A stretch of 64,000 nt of DNA from Luteimonas chenhongjianii (GTDB lineage: Bacteria > Pseudomonadota > Gammaproteobacteria > Xanthomonadales > Xanthomonadaceae), in assembly GCF_002327105.1 (NCBI RefSeq), contig NZ_CP023406.1, positions 558,001 to 622,000 of the forward strand, read 5' to 3'. The translations under genes and the position numbers were made by a program. This document shows positions 43,580 through 53,347 of this stretch, piece by piece (the stretch's first letter is position 1; each line of letters starts with the position of its first letter). Below the pieces are notes generated by a model, which ran no database searches, was not told the origin of the DNA, and saw only the letters and a program-made list of their open reading frames with translations.

Positions 43580-43812
43580 GCGCGCGCCGGCCACCCTTCC
43601 TGCCGGGGTGGCAGCGCGGATCCCGGGGGCGGACCTCTCCTGCTGCACCGGGACGCGCCTGCGTCGTCCGGGAACGACGCCGACGCATCGAACGGGCGGC
43701 GCGGCATGCCTGGCCCGGTGCAACGAACTGCGCGGCCGGAGGCCGCGGACCCCCGGGAAAGCGGACGGCTTGCGACGTTGATCGGCGCGGGGGATCTGCC
43801 CAGCTGCCCGCG

Positions 43813-44607
43813 TCAGGTCCCCGACGGCATCAACAGCAACAGGCCGGCGCCCAGCACGATGCGATAGATCGCAAAGCCGGTGAAGCGGTGACGCTTGATG
43901 TAGGCCAGCAGCCATTTCACGACAAGGAAGCCGGTGACCATGGCCGCCAGGAAGGCGATCGCGACGTCACCCCAGGCTTCCTCGCCCAGGCCCTGGTCGC
44001 GCCAGAGTTCCAGGAACGCATAGGCGCTGGCGGCGAACATCGTCGGAATGCCGACCAGGAACGCGAACTCGGCCGCCGCCGAACGCCGGCTCAGGCCCAG
44101 CAGCATAGCCAGGAAGATCGTCATCGCCGAACGCGAGGTACCCGGGAACACGCCGGCCACCACCTGGCCAAGGCCCACGGCGATCGCGACCGTCCAGGTG
44201 ACATGGGCGTTGTCGCCGCGCTTCTCGGCGAAGTGCTCGGCCACCAGCATCCACACGCCACCGATGATCAGGGCCCAGGCGATCGGTGTCACCGTCTCGG
44301 GCAGCTCCCAGCCCGCCAGGCGCACCGGCAGGCCGACCAGCGCCGTCACCAGGAAGGCCACGGCGATCTTCATCGCGTAGTCGCGGTTCTCGCGCTCGCG
44401 CAGACCGGTGCTCAGATCCCAGATGCGCTGGCGGTACACCAGGGTGATCGCGACGATCGCGCCGGCCTGGATGACGATGTTGAAGAAGTCCGAGCGTGCC
44501 CCGAGCCAGTGCTGGGCGATCAGCAGGTGACCGGTGCTCGAGACCGGGAGGAATTCGGTGATGCCCTCGATGATGCCGAGGACAAGTGCGGAAATCGGAT
44601 CGGACAC
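43813..44607 (-). CDS. uppP: Undecaprenyl-diphosphatase UppP (BacA)
   Basis: Integral membrane phosphatase recycling undecaprenyl-PP to the monophosphate lipid carrier for peptidoglycan synthesis. The two catalytic regions are intact: EGITEFLPVSSTGHLLIAQ at the N-terminus and VFPGTSRSAMTIFLAM near residue 165. Seven to eight membrane helices follow the family pattern. GTG 44607 gives VSDPISALVLGIIEGITE, the natural start; a TTG at 44631 would add eight residues. 264 aa. Stands with the other peptidoglycan genes (AmpG, AnmK, M23, MltB) in this half of the window. Confidence 0.96.
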   Translation of the reverse strand: MSDPISALVLGIIEGITEFLPVSSTGHLLIAQHWLGARSDFFNIVIQAGAIVAITLVYRQRIWDLSTGLRERENRDYAMKIAVAFLVTALVGLPVRLAGWELPETVTPIAWALIIGGVWMLVAEHFAEKRGDNAHVTWTVAIAVGLGQVVAGVFPGTSRSAMTIFLAMLLGLSRRSAAAEFAFLVGIPTMFAASAYAFLELWRDQGLGEEAWGDVAIAFLAAMVTGFLVVKWLLAYIKRHRFTGFAIYRIVLGAGLLLLMPSGT

Positions 44608-44686
44608 GGCAGGCACGCGAAGCGAAGACAAGCGGGCAAGAATACCCCCCGCCCGGGATGCGGCCCACCCTGGCCCGGGAGGGGGG

Positions 44687-45340
44687 TCAGTCGCGGGTGG
44701 CGGTGGCGCCCTGCTTGAGTTCGCGGTAGCGGATCAGCGCGGCCTGCAGATCGCCGTCGAGCGCGGCCTGTTCGCTGCGCTGCTGCTCGAGGATCGCCTG
44801 CTGGCGCTCAAGGTCCGCGCGGTGGCTGCGGATGGTGTCGACCAGCGGCCTGGCTACCGCCTGACCCTGCAGTTCGCGCTCGCCGGCCTGGCGCAGCAAG
44901 GCCAGCAGGCTGCCGCGCAGGTTGTCGACGCCCATGCGCGAGGTCTTCAGGGCTTCCTCGACCAGCACGATGCGCTCCCCATAGGCGCGACGCAGGTCCG
45001 CCTCGGTCGCATACGACTCGACCATCGCCAGCTCGGAGCGGCGCAGGGCGGCCTGCACTTCGGCATCGAGACGGGCCTGCTGCGCGGCCGCCGCGGCGGC
45101 GCCGCGTTCTTCGGCAGTGGGCGCCCGGCTCACCCGCGCGGTGGTCATGCCGCTGCGCGCGCTGATCTCGGTGCGCTCGGCATCCACTGCAGAGGCGGGC
45201 AGGACATCGCCGCAGACGCGCCGGCCGCCTTCGTTCCAGCAGTACACCTTGCGGTCGGCGGCCGGCGCACGCTGGGCGGTCGCAGCGCTCGCGACGCCGG
45301 CCAGCAACAGACCAGCCACGAGGCGGATCGGAAGGTTCAT
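44687..45340 (-). CDS. Periplasmic coiled-coil protein with DUF4124-like head
   Basis: Signal peptide MNLPIRLVAGLLLAGVASAATA, then a DUF4124-like segment (KVYCWNEGGRRVCGDVLPASAV) with two cysteines, then a long Ala/Glu/Arg-rich coiled coil (about 85-210: AAAAQQARLDAEVQAALRRSEL, RADLERQQAILEQQRSEQAALDGDL). No catalytic residues are seen. Such proteins are common in Xanthomonadaceae and unassigned. It is preceded by pyrE (stop 33 bases upstream) in the same direction and may share its transcript. Confidence 0.7.
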   Translation of the reverse strand: MNLPIRLVAGLLLAGVASAATAQRAPAADRKVYCWNEGGRRVCGDVLPASAVDAERTEISARSGMTTARVSRAPTAEERGAAAAAAQQARLDAEVQAALRRSELAMVESYATEADLRRAYGERIVLVEEALKTSRMGVDNLRGSLLALLRQAGERELQGQAVARPLVDTIRSHRADLERQQAILEQQRSEQAALDGDLQAALIRYRELKQGATATRD

Positions 45341-45373
45341 GTCGTCCGTCCCCCTGACGGCTGTAAAGCGGTA

Positions 45374-46033
45374 TCAGCGTGTCGGATCGCTGCCATGTCG
45401 GGCCCGATAGGCGAGCAGGCGATCGCGCTCTGTCGCCAGTGTCGCGTCCTGGCCCACAAATGCAAGCAGATCGGACAGGCCGGCGATCGCCACGACCGGC
45501 ACGTCCTGCTCGCGCGCGACGCGCTGCGCCGCCGATTCGGCTGCGTCCTCGGCCACGCGTTCCTGGCGGTCGAGTGCGATCACGATGCCCGCGACCGTGC
45601 CGCCGCCGTCGGCGATCAGTGCCAGTGCCTCGCGGATCGCGGTCCCGGCGGTGATCACGTCATCGACGATCAGCACCCGCCGGCCGGCCAGCGGCGCGCC
45701 GATCAGGGTCCCGCCCTCGCCGTGCGTCTTGGCCTCCTTGCGGTTGAACGCCACCGGCAGATCACGTCCGCGGCGTGCGTATTCGCAGGCCAGCGCGGTC
45801 GCCAGCGGAATGCCCTTGTAGGCGGGCCCGAACAACAGGTCGAAGTCCACGCCGGCGGCGTCCACGGCGTCTGCATAGCATCCGGCGAGCGTCGCGATCG
45901 CCGCCCCCGAATCGAAGCGCCCGGCGTTGAAGAAGTACGGGCTGACGCGGCCCGATTTGAGGGTGAATTCGCCGAAGCGCAGGGCGTCGGCCTTCAGTGC
46001 GAGCTGCAGGAAGCGGGTGCGATGGTCGGTCAT
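45374..46033 (-). CDS. pyrE: Orotate phosphoribosyltransferase
   Basis: Converts orotate and PRPP to OMP in pyrimidine synthesis. The PRPP loop VLIVDDVITAGTAIREALALI near residue 120 is the type-I phosphoribosyltransferase signature; FGPAYKGIPLATALA and FNRKEAKTHGEGGTLIGAPL are the PyrE-specific catalytic loop and flexible hood, with Lys and His residues in place. 219 aa. The start ATG 46033 overlaps the stop of an acetyltransferase gene by 4 bases, indicating coupling. Confidence 0.97.
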   Translation of the reverse strand: MTDHRTRFLQLALKADALRFGEFTLKSGRVSPYFFNAGRFDSGAAIATLAGCYADAVDAAGVDFDLLFGPAYKGIPLATALACEYARRGRDLPVAFNRKEAKTHGEGGTLIGAPLAGRRVLIVDDVITAGTAIREALALIADGGGTVAGIVIALDRQERVAEDAAESAAQRVAREQDVPVVAIAGLSDLLAFVGQDATLATERDRLLAYRARHGSDPTR

Positions 46034-46539
46034 GGCCGGCATTGTCCCATGCCGGGTGCGCGCAACAGCAACCGTTGCGCCCCGGCGCTGCCACCGGGCA
46101 GGCTTTCGCCCCCGTCGACAAAGCCCGCGCCCAGGTACAGGGCCAGCGCGACGTGGTTGCGCGCGTGCACGTTCAGCGCCAGTGGCCGGCCGGGATGCCG
46201 CGCGGCCAGATCGGCGCAGCACGCCTCCAGGGCGGGGCGCGCGAGGCCAAGACCCTGCCAGGGCGCGCCGAGTGCGAAGGCGCGCAGGGTCACCGTGCGC
46301 GGATCGAGGACCTGGTGCGCAGCGGCGGTGGCCACGTAGTCGAGCCGGTAGAACCCGATCACCACGTCGCCCTGCACGATCACCATCGCGTCGCTGTCGG
46401 CACTGGCGCGGGCGTTGTCGACGTTGAAGGCGAAATCGCCGGCGTAGGCCGCCTGCCCGGGGCGGAGCACCAGCGCCCGCGCGGCCTCGGCCTGGGCGGC
46501 CGAAGCGGGCATCACGCGTGGCGACGGGGCAGGCGACAT
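46030..46539 (-). CDS. GNAT-family N-acetyltransferase
   Basis: 169 residues with the GNAT acetyl-CoA fold: RALVLRPGQAAYAGDFAFNVDN, VIVQGDVVIGFYRLDY (motif D/A strand), LRAFALGAPWQGLGLARPALEACCADL with the pyrophosphate loop Q-G-L-G-L-A, and LALNVHARNHVALALYLGAGFVDGGESL (motif B). Substrate unknown; resembles the small-molecule acetyltransferase type often found in front of pyrE in Xanthomonadaceae. It overlaps pyrE by 4 bases and is divergent from exonuclease III. Confidence 0.85.
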   Translation of the reverse strand: MSPAPSPRVMPASAAQAEAARALVLRPGQAAYAGDFAFNVDNARASADSDAMVIVQGDVVIGFYRLDYVATAAAHQVLDPRTVTLRAFALGAPWQGLGLARPALEACCADLAARHPGRPLALNVHARNHVALALYLGAGFVDGGESLPGGSAGAQRLLLRAPGMGQCRP

Positions 46540-46624
46540 CCCCCCAGCATAGGGCGGCGGCCGCGGCGGTGCCGGCCGCCAATCCGGTAGGCTTGGCGCC
46601 CGGTCCACGTCGCGCCACGCCTGC

Positions 46625-47443
46625 ATGAGAATCGTCAGCTTCAACGCCAACGGCATCCGCTCCGCCACCAGGAAGGGGTTCTTCGACTGGTTCGTCGCCC
46701 AGGATGCCGACGTGCTGTGCATGCAGGAGACCAAGGCGCAGGAACACCAGCTGGCCAGCGAGGCCGGTCTGCATGCGGACTTCCTGCCGGCGGGCTACAA
46801 GGCGTGGTTCCGCGATGCGACGACGAAGAAGGGTTACAGCGGCGTTGCGATCTATGCCAGGCGCGAGCCGGACGAGATCCGCACCGCGCTCGGCTGGGCG
46901 CCGTTCGACGACGAAGGCCGCTACATCGAAGCGCGATTCGGCAACCTAAGCGTGGTGTCGTTCTACATCCCGTCGGGCTCGTCGGGCGAGCTGCGCCAGG
47001 GCTTCAAGTTCGAGGTGATGGCCTGGCTCAAACCCATCCTCGATGAGTGGTTGGCCAGCGGCCGCGACTACGTGCTGTGCGGCGACTGGAACATCGTGCG
47101 CGCGCGCCACGACATCCGGAACTGGACCAGCAACCAGAAGAATTCCGGCTGCACGCCGCCCGAGCGCGCCTGGCTCAACGGCATGATCGCCGATGCCTGC
47201 GGCGACGGCCTGGTCGAGCCGCCGGCGACCGGTTGGCTCGATGCGCTGCGCGTGCTGCGCCCCGATGCACCCGAATACACCTGGTGGAGCAATCGCGGCG
47301 CCGCCCGCGCCAACAACGTGGGCTGGCGGATCGACTACCAGTTCATCACGCCTTCGCTGCGCGACCGGGTGCTGGCGTGCGCGGTGCACCCCGAGCCGCG
47401 CTTCTCCGACCACGCGCCGCTCGTCGTGGACTACCGCGCATGA
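46625..47443 (+). CDS. xth: Exodeoxyribonuclease III
   Basis: AP endonuclease/3'-5' exonuclease of base-excision repair. Signature residues are all visible: SFNANGIRSA, CMQETKAQEHQL (metal Glu), GDWNIVRARHDIRNW (Asp/Asn), and SDHAPLVVDY with the closing Asp-His pair. 272 aa is normal. ATG 46625 gives MRIVSFNANGIRS, the classic start. The stop overlaps the AmpG start by 4 bases (ATGA), so the permease is translationally coupled to it. Confidence 0.96.
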   Translation: MRIVSFNANGIRSATRKGFFDWFVAQDADVLCMQETKAQEHQLASEAGLHADFLPAGYKAWFRDATTKKGYSGVAIYARREPDEIRTALGWAPFDDEGRYIEARFGNLSVVSFYIPSGSSGELRQGFKFEVMAWLKPILDEWLASGRDYVLCGDWNIVRARHDIRNWTSNQKNSGCTPPERAWLNGMIADACGDGLVEPPATGWLDALRVLRPDAPEYTWWSNRGAARANNVGWRIDYQFITPSLRDRVLACAVHPEPRFSDHAPLVVDYRA

Positions 47444-48771
47444 GCGGGCCGGCGGCGGCCGCCGACGCGCCGGTCTCCTACAAGGGCTGGCGCGGCATCC
47501 GTCGCGCGTTCGCCACGCCGTCGGCGGTCACGATGCTGTTCCTCGGCTTCGGCAGCGGACTGCCGTTCCTGCTGATCGCCTCGCAGACGCTGTCGACGCG
47601 GCTTCGCGATGTCGGCCTCGACCTGGGCAGCATCGGCCTGATCAGCCTGGCGAGTTTCTTCTATCTGCTGAAGTTCCTGTGGGCGCCGCTGATCGACCGG
47701 TATGCGTTTCCGCTGACCGCGTTCCTCGGGCGGCGTCGGTCGTGGCTGCTGGCGTCGCAGATCGTGGTGATGATCGGTCTGGTCGGGCTGGCATTCACCC
47801 GGCCCGATGTGGGCGTCGCGCCCCTGGTGGGCTGGGTGCTGCTGGCCTCGTTCGCCGGTGCCACCCAGGACTCGGTGGTCGACGCCTATCGCATCGAAGT
47901 CGCACCGGCCAATGCCCAGGCGGCGCTGGCGGCGACCTATACCCTGGGCTATCGCTTCGGCCTGATCCTCGCCGGTGCCGGGGCGCTGTACCTGGCCGAG
48001 TTCCGCGACTGGATCTGGGCGTATCTGGCGATGGCCTCGCTGATGCTGCTGCCGATCATGACCACGCTGCTGTGCCGCGAGCCGGTGGCGCCGGAATCGA
48101 CCGTGGTGCGGCGGATCGATTTCGTCGGGGCGTTCTGGCAACCGTTCGCGAGCTTCTTCAGCAACAACGGCGTGGCGCTGGGGCTGGCGCTGCTGCTGTT
48201 CGTGGGCCTGTTCAAGTTTCCCGACCAGGTGATCGGGGTGATGTCGGGCCCGTTCTATCTCGACTCCGGCTACACCAAGGCCGATATCGCCACGGTGTCG
48301 AAGCTGTTCGGCGTGTGGATGGGCATTGCCGGTGCGTTCGCCGGTGGCATCGCGGTCGCGGCGTTCGGTTTCCGGCGGATGCTGCTGGTTGCGACGTTCG
48401 GCGTGGCGCTGTCGAATCTCGCCTTCCTGCTGATGGCGCAGAACCCCGGCCAGATCTGGGCGTTCTACGCCGCGATCTCGGCCGACAACCTGTTCCAGGG
48501 CTTCGCCGGCGTGGTGCTGATCGCCTTCATGTCGTCGTTGACCGACCGCAACTTCACCGCCACCCAGTTCGCGCTGCTGGTATCGCTGGCGAACCTGCCG
48601 GGCAAGTTCGCAGGCGGCGTCTCGGGCTATCTGGTGGAGGCGACGTCGTACTCGACGTTCTTCGTGCTCAGCGCGCTGACGGTCCTGCCGACGCTGCTGC
48701 TGCTCGCCTGGCTGTGGCGGCGCATCAGGGAAACGCCGCAGCAGGCGCCCGTCGCGTCGCCGGCCGCCTGA
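47440..48771 (+). CDS. ampG: AmpG-family muropeptide permease (MFS)
   Basis: Inner-membrane major-facilitator symporter importing anhydromuropeptides for recycling. The start MSGPAAAADAPVSYKGWRGIRRAF leads into FLGFGSGLPFLLIASQTLSTRLRDVG and LWAPLIDRYAFPLTAFLGRRRSWLL, the AmpG-specific loop between helices 2 and 3, then FAGATQDSVVDAYRIEVAP. Twelve or more membrane helices follow. It overlaps xth by 4 bases. Together with AnmK encoded 350 bases downstream on the other strand it belongs to cell-wall recycling; substrate specificity is inferred from family membership. Confidence 0.93.
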   Translation: MSGPAAAADAPVSYKGWRGIRRAFATPSAVTMLFLGFGSGLPFLLIASQTLSTRLRDVGLDLGSIGLISLASFFYLLKFLWAPLIDRYAFPLTAFLGRRRSWLLASQIVVMIGLVGLAFTRPDVGVAPLVGWVLLASFAGATQDSVVDAYRIEVAPANAQAALAATYTLGYRFGLILAGAGALYLAEFRDWIWAYLAMASLMLLPIMTTLLCREPVAPESTVVRRIDFVGAFWQPFASFFSNNGVALGLALLLFVGLFKFPDQVIGVMSGPFYLDSGYTKADIATVSKLFGVWMGIAGAFAGGIAVAAFGFRRMLLVATFGVALSNLAFLLMAQNPGQIWAFYAAISADNLFQGFAGVVLIAFMSSLTDRNFTATQFALLVSLANLPGKFAGGVSGYLVEATSYSTFFVLSALTVLPTLLLLAWLWRRIRETPQQAPVASPAA

Positions 48772-49117
48772 TCGCGACAGAGGGTCTGCTGGCGGGGTGC
48801 TGCGCAGGCGATGCGATGCGCAGAGCCGCCGGTGAGCCGGCATCGTGCGGGCCCTGGATCATGGGTGCCGACCCGAGCGGCGGCGAGCCGGCCGGACGCG
48901 TGAGCGCGATCGTTGCGCGCCTCCGGTGCGACAGGAGTCAAGTCCGCCGTACGGGCGCTCCGCAGGTGGCGGCCTGCGCCTGACAGCCGAGCGGCGTGGC
49001 CTGCTGGCGCACACGTGCGCGGCTGACACCTGCACTTCGAAGCGGCGTCCGCGACTCCGGCGCCTTCGCACGCCGGGCGTGGCACGTGGGTCGGGGCGAC
49101 TGATCAGGCCCCCGGCG
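48772..49117. other. Intergenic, convergent gene ends
   Basis: About 350 bases between the convergent ampG and anmK genes. No gene and no hairpin with a T-tract could be supported; the ORFs there are shadows of GC-rich DNA. Confidence 0.5.
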
Positions 49118-50251
49118 TCAGGCGGGGTGGATGACCCCGAGCACGCGCGGCCCGGCCGCACCGGTCACCGAAGGCAGGTTGCCGGGCCGGCCGAGCAGGG
49201 TCTGCCGGGCGAGCCAGGCAAACCCCATCGCCTCCATGTGGTCGGGGTCGATCCCGTGGAGCGCGCTGGACTCCACCACCATGCCGGGCATCGCCTCGCC
49301 CAGCGCCCGCATCAGCGCAGGGTTGTGCACGCCGCCGCCGCAGCCGATCAGCCGCGCCGTGCGCGGCTGCATCGCGCCCAGGGCGTCGGCGATGGTTGTG
49401 GCACTGAGCGCCAGCAGCGTGGCCTGCACGTCGGCGACGGTCTCGTCGCCGCGCAATGCGCTCTCCACCCAGCCCAGGTGGAACTGGTCGCGCCCGGTCG
49501 ATTTCGGCGCAGGCAGCGCGAACCAGGGCTCGGCGCGCAGCCGCGCCAACAGCGCCGCATCCACCCGGCCGGCAGCGGCCAGCGCGCCGCCGCGGTCGAA
49601 GGCTGCGCCGGTATGGCGCAGGCACCACGCATCCATCAGCCCGTTCGCCGGACCCGTATCGAACCCGCGCACCGCGCCGCCGTCGCCGGGCAGCAGGGTC
49701 AGGTTGGCGATGCCGCCGAGGTTGAGCACTGCGCGATCCTCGCCGGGCGTGCGCAGCAGCGCAGCGTGCAGCGCGGGCAGCAGCGGCGCGCCATGGCCGC
49801 CGGCGGCGACGTCCCGGCGGCGGAAATCGGCCACGGTCGCCACGCCGGTGCGCTCGGCGATGCGGGCGCCATCGCCGAGCTGCAGCGTGAAAGGTGCGAC
49901 GCCGTCGTGGTCGCGCCCGTTCGGACGGTGGCGCAATGTCTGGCCGTGCGAGCCGATCGCGGCGATGTCGGCCGGGCCGAGGGCGGCGTCCCGGATCGCC
50001 TCGTTTGCCGCATCGGCGAACGCATCGGCGATGCGCACGTCGAGGTCACCGACGTCGTCGAGGGTCAACAGGGCCGTCTGCTGTCCGAGCGTCACCAGGC
50101 GCTCGGCGAGCGCGGGATCCCAGGGGTAGGTGGCGCCGAAGACCAGCTGCGCGGCGAGGGTGCCGTCTGCGCGGTCGTCGAAGCGGACGATCGCCGCATC
50201 GATCCCGTCGGCACTGGTGCCCGAGATCAGGCCGAGGAACAGGTCGGACAT
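49118..50251 (-). CDS. anmK: Anhydro-N-acetylmuramic acid kinase
   Basis: Phosphorylates and opens 1,6-anhydro-MurNAc to MurNAc-6-P in peptidoglycan recycling. Start [24 protein letters not shown] carries the family's phosphate-binding GTSxDG loop; [11 protein letters not shown] is the second conserved motif with the catalytic Asp region, and [28 protein letters not shown] and [10 protein letters not shown] are the ATP-binding loops. 377 aa is normal. Functional partner of AmpG; a terminator separates it from the upstream M23 gene. Confidence 0.96.
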   Translation of the reverse strand: MSDLFLGLISGTSADGIDAAIVRFDDRADGTLAAQLVFGATYPWDPALAERLVTLGQQTALLTLDDVGDLDVRIADAFADAANEAIRDAALGPADIAAIGSHGQTLRHRPNGRDHDGVAPFTLQLGDGARIAERTGVATVADFRRRDVAAGGHGAPLLPALHAALLRTPGEDRAVLNLGGIANLTLLPGDGGAVRGFDTGPANGLMDAWCLRHTGAAFDRGGALAAAGRVDAALLARLRAEPWFALPAPKSTGRDQFHLGWVESALRGDETVADVQATLLALSATTIADALGAMQPRTARLIGCGGGVHNPALMRALGEAMPGMVVESSALHGIDPDHMEAMGFAWLARQTLLGRPGNLPSVTGAAGPRVLGVIHPA

Positions 50252-50286
50252 GGCGAGGCAGGCCGGACGCGGGAGGGGTGGAACCG

Positions 50287-50312
50287 AAACGCCCGGCAGG
50301 CGCCGGGCGTTT
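50287..50312 (-). terminator. Intrinsic terminator of the M23 peptidase gene
   Basis: Perfect 11-bp inverted repeat AAACGCCCGGC / GCCGGGCGTTT with a 4-base loop, 7 bases beyond the M23 stop on the minus strand and just ahead of anmK. Confidence 0.8.
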
Positions 50313-50318
50313 GTGTGA

Positions 50319-51782
50319 TCAGCCGCGGTCGTTGCTGCTGCGGGGGGCGCCGGCGACCTGGCGGTCGGGATCGGGCCTGGCCGGCAGCTCGGCGTAGATG
50401 ATGTTCTCGACCTCGCGGATCCGAGCCAGCGCCGGGCCGGTCTGCTGGCGGAACTGCGCCAGCGCGGCGCCGCTGAGCGGATCGGGCTCGGGCATCGTGT
50501 GCTGCAGCGGATTGCGGTGTGCGCCGTTGACGCGGAATTCGTAGTGCAGGTGCGGGCCGGTCGACAGGCCGGTGGTGCCGACGTAGCCGATCACGGTGCC
50601 CTGCGACACGCGCTGGCCCTGACGGATGTTGCCGAAGCGCGACATGTGCGCATACAGCGTGGTGTGGCCGCGGCCGTGGTCGAGCACCACGGTGTTGCCG
50701 TAACCGCCCTGGACGCCGCGGAACTGCACGCGGGCATCGCCGGCGGCCATGATCGGGGTGCCGGTCGGCGCGGCGTAGTCCACGCCCTTGTGCATGCGCA
50801 TCGTGCCCAGCACCGGATGACGGCGGCTGCCGAAGCGCGAGCTCAGGCGGGCGTACTGGATCGGCATGCGGATGAAGCTCTTCTTCAGCGGCCGGCCATC
50901 GGCGTTGTAGTACTCGGCCTTGCCGTCCTGCTCGTAGCGGAACGCGCTGAAGGGCTTGCCCTTCGCGGTGAACACCGCCGCCTGCACCGGACCGGTGCGG
51001 ATCAGCTCGCCTTCGCGCCAGACCTGCTCGACGACCACGCTGAAGCGGTCGTTCTGGGTCACGTCGGAATTGAAGTCGATGTCGTACTTGAAGACTTCGT
51101 CGGTCAGCGTGTTGATGTTCGCGCCCGACAGGCCCATCTTGCGCGCCGAATGGAACAGCGAGCGGCCGACCTTGCCGCTGATCACCACGTTGCGGATCTC
51201 CACCGGCCGCTCGATGACCTGCTCGGCGACCGCATCGCCGGAGACGGTGAGCTCGACGCGCTCGGTGTCGCTGCGGTCGTAGCGCAGCTTGTTGAGGCTG
51301 CCGTCGGTCGCGAGATCGAAGCCGAGTTCGGTGCCGGGACGCATGCGGGTCAGCTTGGCCTTGGCGTCGGGCAGTTCGAGGATGCGATGCATCGTCGAGG
51401 CGGGCAGGTCGAGACTCGCGAAGATCGAGCCCAGGGTCTGGCCGCGCTCGACGGTGACCAGCTGCCAATTGTCGTGGGTCTGCGCATTGCGCTGCGCTGC
51501 GGTCAGCGGCGGCAACGCCAGCGACATCGTGACCAGATCGTGCTGTGGCTGCTGTGCATCGTCGCGCATCGCCTGCGACAAGCCGGGCACCAGGGTGACC
51601 ACCAGCACGCCGAGAGTCGCGAACAGACTGCCGTGCGCCCAGTCGCGGCGGGTCCAGCGACCGGGGTACAACCTGCTGCGAACGGGCTGCTCCTGCGCCT
51701 TGTTCCGGGCCGCAGCCTGCAGGTTGTCCTGGAGTACCTGCTGATGGTGCGCATCGCCTGGTAGCGGGGCAAGAGTCGTCAT
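50319..51782 (-). CDS. M23-family peptidoglycan DD-endopeptidase (MepM-like)
   Basis: Cell-wall hydrolase cleaving peptide cross-links in the periplasm. Layout: cytoplasmic tail, one membrane anchor ([16 protein letters not shown], about 53-69), an OpaA/LysM-like region ([24 protein letters not shown], about 111-160), a middle beta domain ([19 protein letters not shown]), and the LytM domain with zinc ligands [14 protein letters not shown] (H, D) and [12 protein letters not shown] (HxH). 487 aa fits MepM/YebA. Neighbours: upstream region shared with tyrS, terminator and anmK downstream. Expected to open murein during growth. Confidence 0.94.
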   Translation of the reverse strand: MTTLAPLPGDAHHQQVLQDNLQAAARNKAQEQPVRSRLYPGRWTRRDWAHGSLFATLGVLVVTLVPGLSQAMRDDAQQPQHDLVTMSLALPPLTAAQRNAQTHDNWQLVTVERGQTLGSIFASLDLPASTMHRILELPDAKAKLTRMRPGTELGFDLATDGSLNKLRYDRSDTERVELTVSGDAVAEQVIERPVEIRNVVISGKVGRSLFHSARKMGLSGANINTLTDEVFKYDIDFNSDVTQNDRFSVVVEQVWREGELIRTGPVQAAVFTAKGKPFSAFRYEQDGKAEYYNADGRPLKKSFIRMPIQYARLSSRFGSRRHPVLGTMRMHKGVDYAAPTGTPIMAAGDARVQFRGVQGGYGNTVVLDHGRGHTTLYAHMSRFGNIRQGQRVSQGTVIGYVGTTGLSTGPHLHYEFRVNGAHRNPLQHTMPEPDPLSGAALAQFRQQTGPALARIREVENIIYAELPARPDPDRQVAGAPRSSNDRG

Positions 51783-51945
51783 CGTGCGGGTCCTGAGGGC
51801 GTGAACGGCGTGTCAGGGGCGTAACATAGAGATGTGAGGTCCACGCGTCAAATGCTTGAGCGGACAGGAAATTTTGTTTTCCGGGCCGCGTAACGAAGCC
51901 TTAACCAGCGGCTCGCATTCACCTAGCCATACCGAGATTCCATCG

Positions 51946-53163
51946 ATGCCCCTGCCCTCTGCCACCGCCCCGCTGGACCTGATCGCCCGCGGGACCGACG
52001 AAATCCTCAAGCGCGAGGATCTGCAAGCCCGTCTCGACACCGGACGCCCGCTGCGGATCAAGGCCGGTTTCGACCCCACCGCCCCGGATCTCCACCTGGG
52101 CCACACGGTGCTGCTCAACAAGCTGCGGCAGTTCCAGGACCTCGGCCACACGGTGATCTTCCTGATCGGCGACTTCACCGGGATGATCGGCGACCCCTCG
52201 GGCAAGAGCGCCACCCGCAAGCCGCTCTCGCGCGAGGACGTGCTGGCGAATGCCGAGACCTACAAGGCGCAGGTATTCAAGGTGCTGGACGAGGCCAGGA
52301 CGGAAGTCCGCTTCAACTCCGAGTGGTTCGGCGCGATGGGCGCGGCCGACATGATCCGTCTGGCCTCCTCGCACACCGTGGCGCGCATGCTCGAGCGCGA
52401 CGATTTCGCCAAGCGCTACGCCGGCCACCAGCCGATCGCGATCCACGAGTTCCTGTATCCGCTGGTACAGGGTTACGACTCGGTCGCGCTCAGGGCCGAC
52501 GTCGAGTGCGGCGGCACCGACCAGAAGTTCAACCTGCTGATGGGCCGCGGCCTGCAGGAAAGCCACGGCCAGGCGCCGCAGGTGGTGCTGACCATGCCGC
52601 TGCTGGTCGGGCTCGACGGCGTCAACAAGATGGGCAAGTCGCTCGGCAACTACATCGGCGTGACCGAGCCGGCGATCGACATGGTCAACAAGACGATGAA
52701 GATCGGCGATGCACTGATGTGGGACTGGATCGAGTTGCTGAGCTTCGACATCGGCATCGACGAAGCCAGGGAGCTCAAGGCCCAGGTGGAAGCGGGCAGC
52801 CTGAACCCGCGCGACGTGAAGCTGCGCTTGGCGCGCGAGATCGCGACACGCTTCCACGACGCCGACGCGGCCGAGACCGCGATCCGCGGCTGGCAGGTCG
52901 CGATCTCCGGCGAAGGCGATGTGTCGCTGCTGCCGCTGCAGGACGTCACCGTGCCGGCCGATGGCCTGCGGATCGGTGCGCTGCTGACCGCCGCGGGCAT
53001 TACGCCGAGCAATTCGGAAGCCAATCGCAAGCTCAAGGAGCGCGCGGTCAAGATCGACGGCGCGGTGGTCGAAGACGCGGGTCTGGAGTTCAGGCCCGGC
53101 TTCGAAGGCGTGCTGCAGGTCGGCAAGCGCAATTTCGCGCGGGTGCGGCTGGTCGCGGGCTGA
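51946..53163 (+). CDS. tyrS: Tyrosyl-tRNA synthetase
   Basis: Charges tRNA-Tyr. The class-I HIGH motif is [16 protein letters not shown] near residue 45, the KMSKS motif is [11 protein letters not shown] near 230 (KMGKS variant, as in the TyrZ-like subgroup), and the tyrosine-binding region is [18 protein letters not shown]. The S4 RNA-binding domain lies at the C-terminus ([27 protein letters not shown]). ATG 51946 yields a 405-residue protein with a normal N-terminus; an upstream TTG frame is spurious. Divergent from the M23 peptidase gene. Confidence 0.97.
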   Translation: MPLPSATAPLDLIARGTDEILKREDLQARLDTGRPLRIKAGFDPTAPDLHLGHTVLLNKLRQFQDLGHTVIFLIGDFTGMIGDPSGKSATRKPLSREDVLANAETYKAQVFKVLDEARTEVRFNSEWFGAMGAADMIRLASSHTVARMLERDDFAKRYAGHQPIAIHEFLYPLVQGYDSVALRADVECGGTDQKFNLLMGRGLQESHGQAPQVVLTMPLLVGLDGVNKMGKSLGNYIGVTEPAIDMVNKTMKIGDALMWDWIELLSFDIGIDEARELKAQVEAGSLNPRDVKLRLAREIATRFHDADAAETAIRGWQVAISGEGDVSLLPLQDVTVPADGLRIGALLTAAGITPSNSEANRKLKERAVKIDGAVVEDAGLEFRPGFEGVLQVGKRNFARVRLVAG

Positions 53164-53164
53164 A

Positions 53165-53215
53165 GGATCCTGTGCCCTCCCCCGCCCGGGAAGGGCGCGA
53201 CGGGCGGATGCGGGG
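53165..53215. repeat. Partial REP-like GC-rich repeat
   Basis: CCCTCCCCCGCCCGGGAAGGG (two adjoining runs) followed by GGGCGGATGCGGGGCCC lies between tyrS and the convergent M28 gene, similar in composition to the palindromes at 22579 and 25022 but less symmetric. Confidence 0.4.
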
Positions 53216-53347
53216 CCCGGCGCTCACAGCCTCTCACCGTCACTCGACGCGCCTGACCTCTCCCGAAAGCAGGGGGATGCAAGCGCGCCGCCGCGACGCG
53301 CCTGTCCAGTTCAATCACTCGGGGCGGTCGGTGCGAAGCGGATTCCG

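Noticed and set aside
43590..43612. GCCACCC...GGGTGGC hairpin after tatD
   Set aside because: Only 7 bp with a 9-base loop and no T-tract; not distinct from chance in GC-rich DNA.
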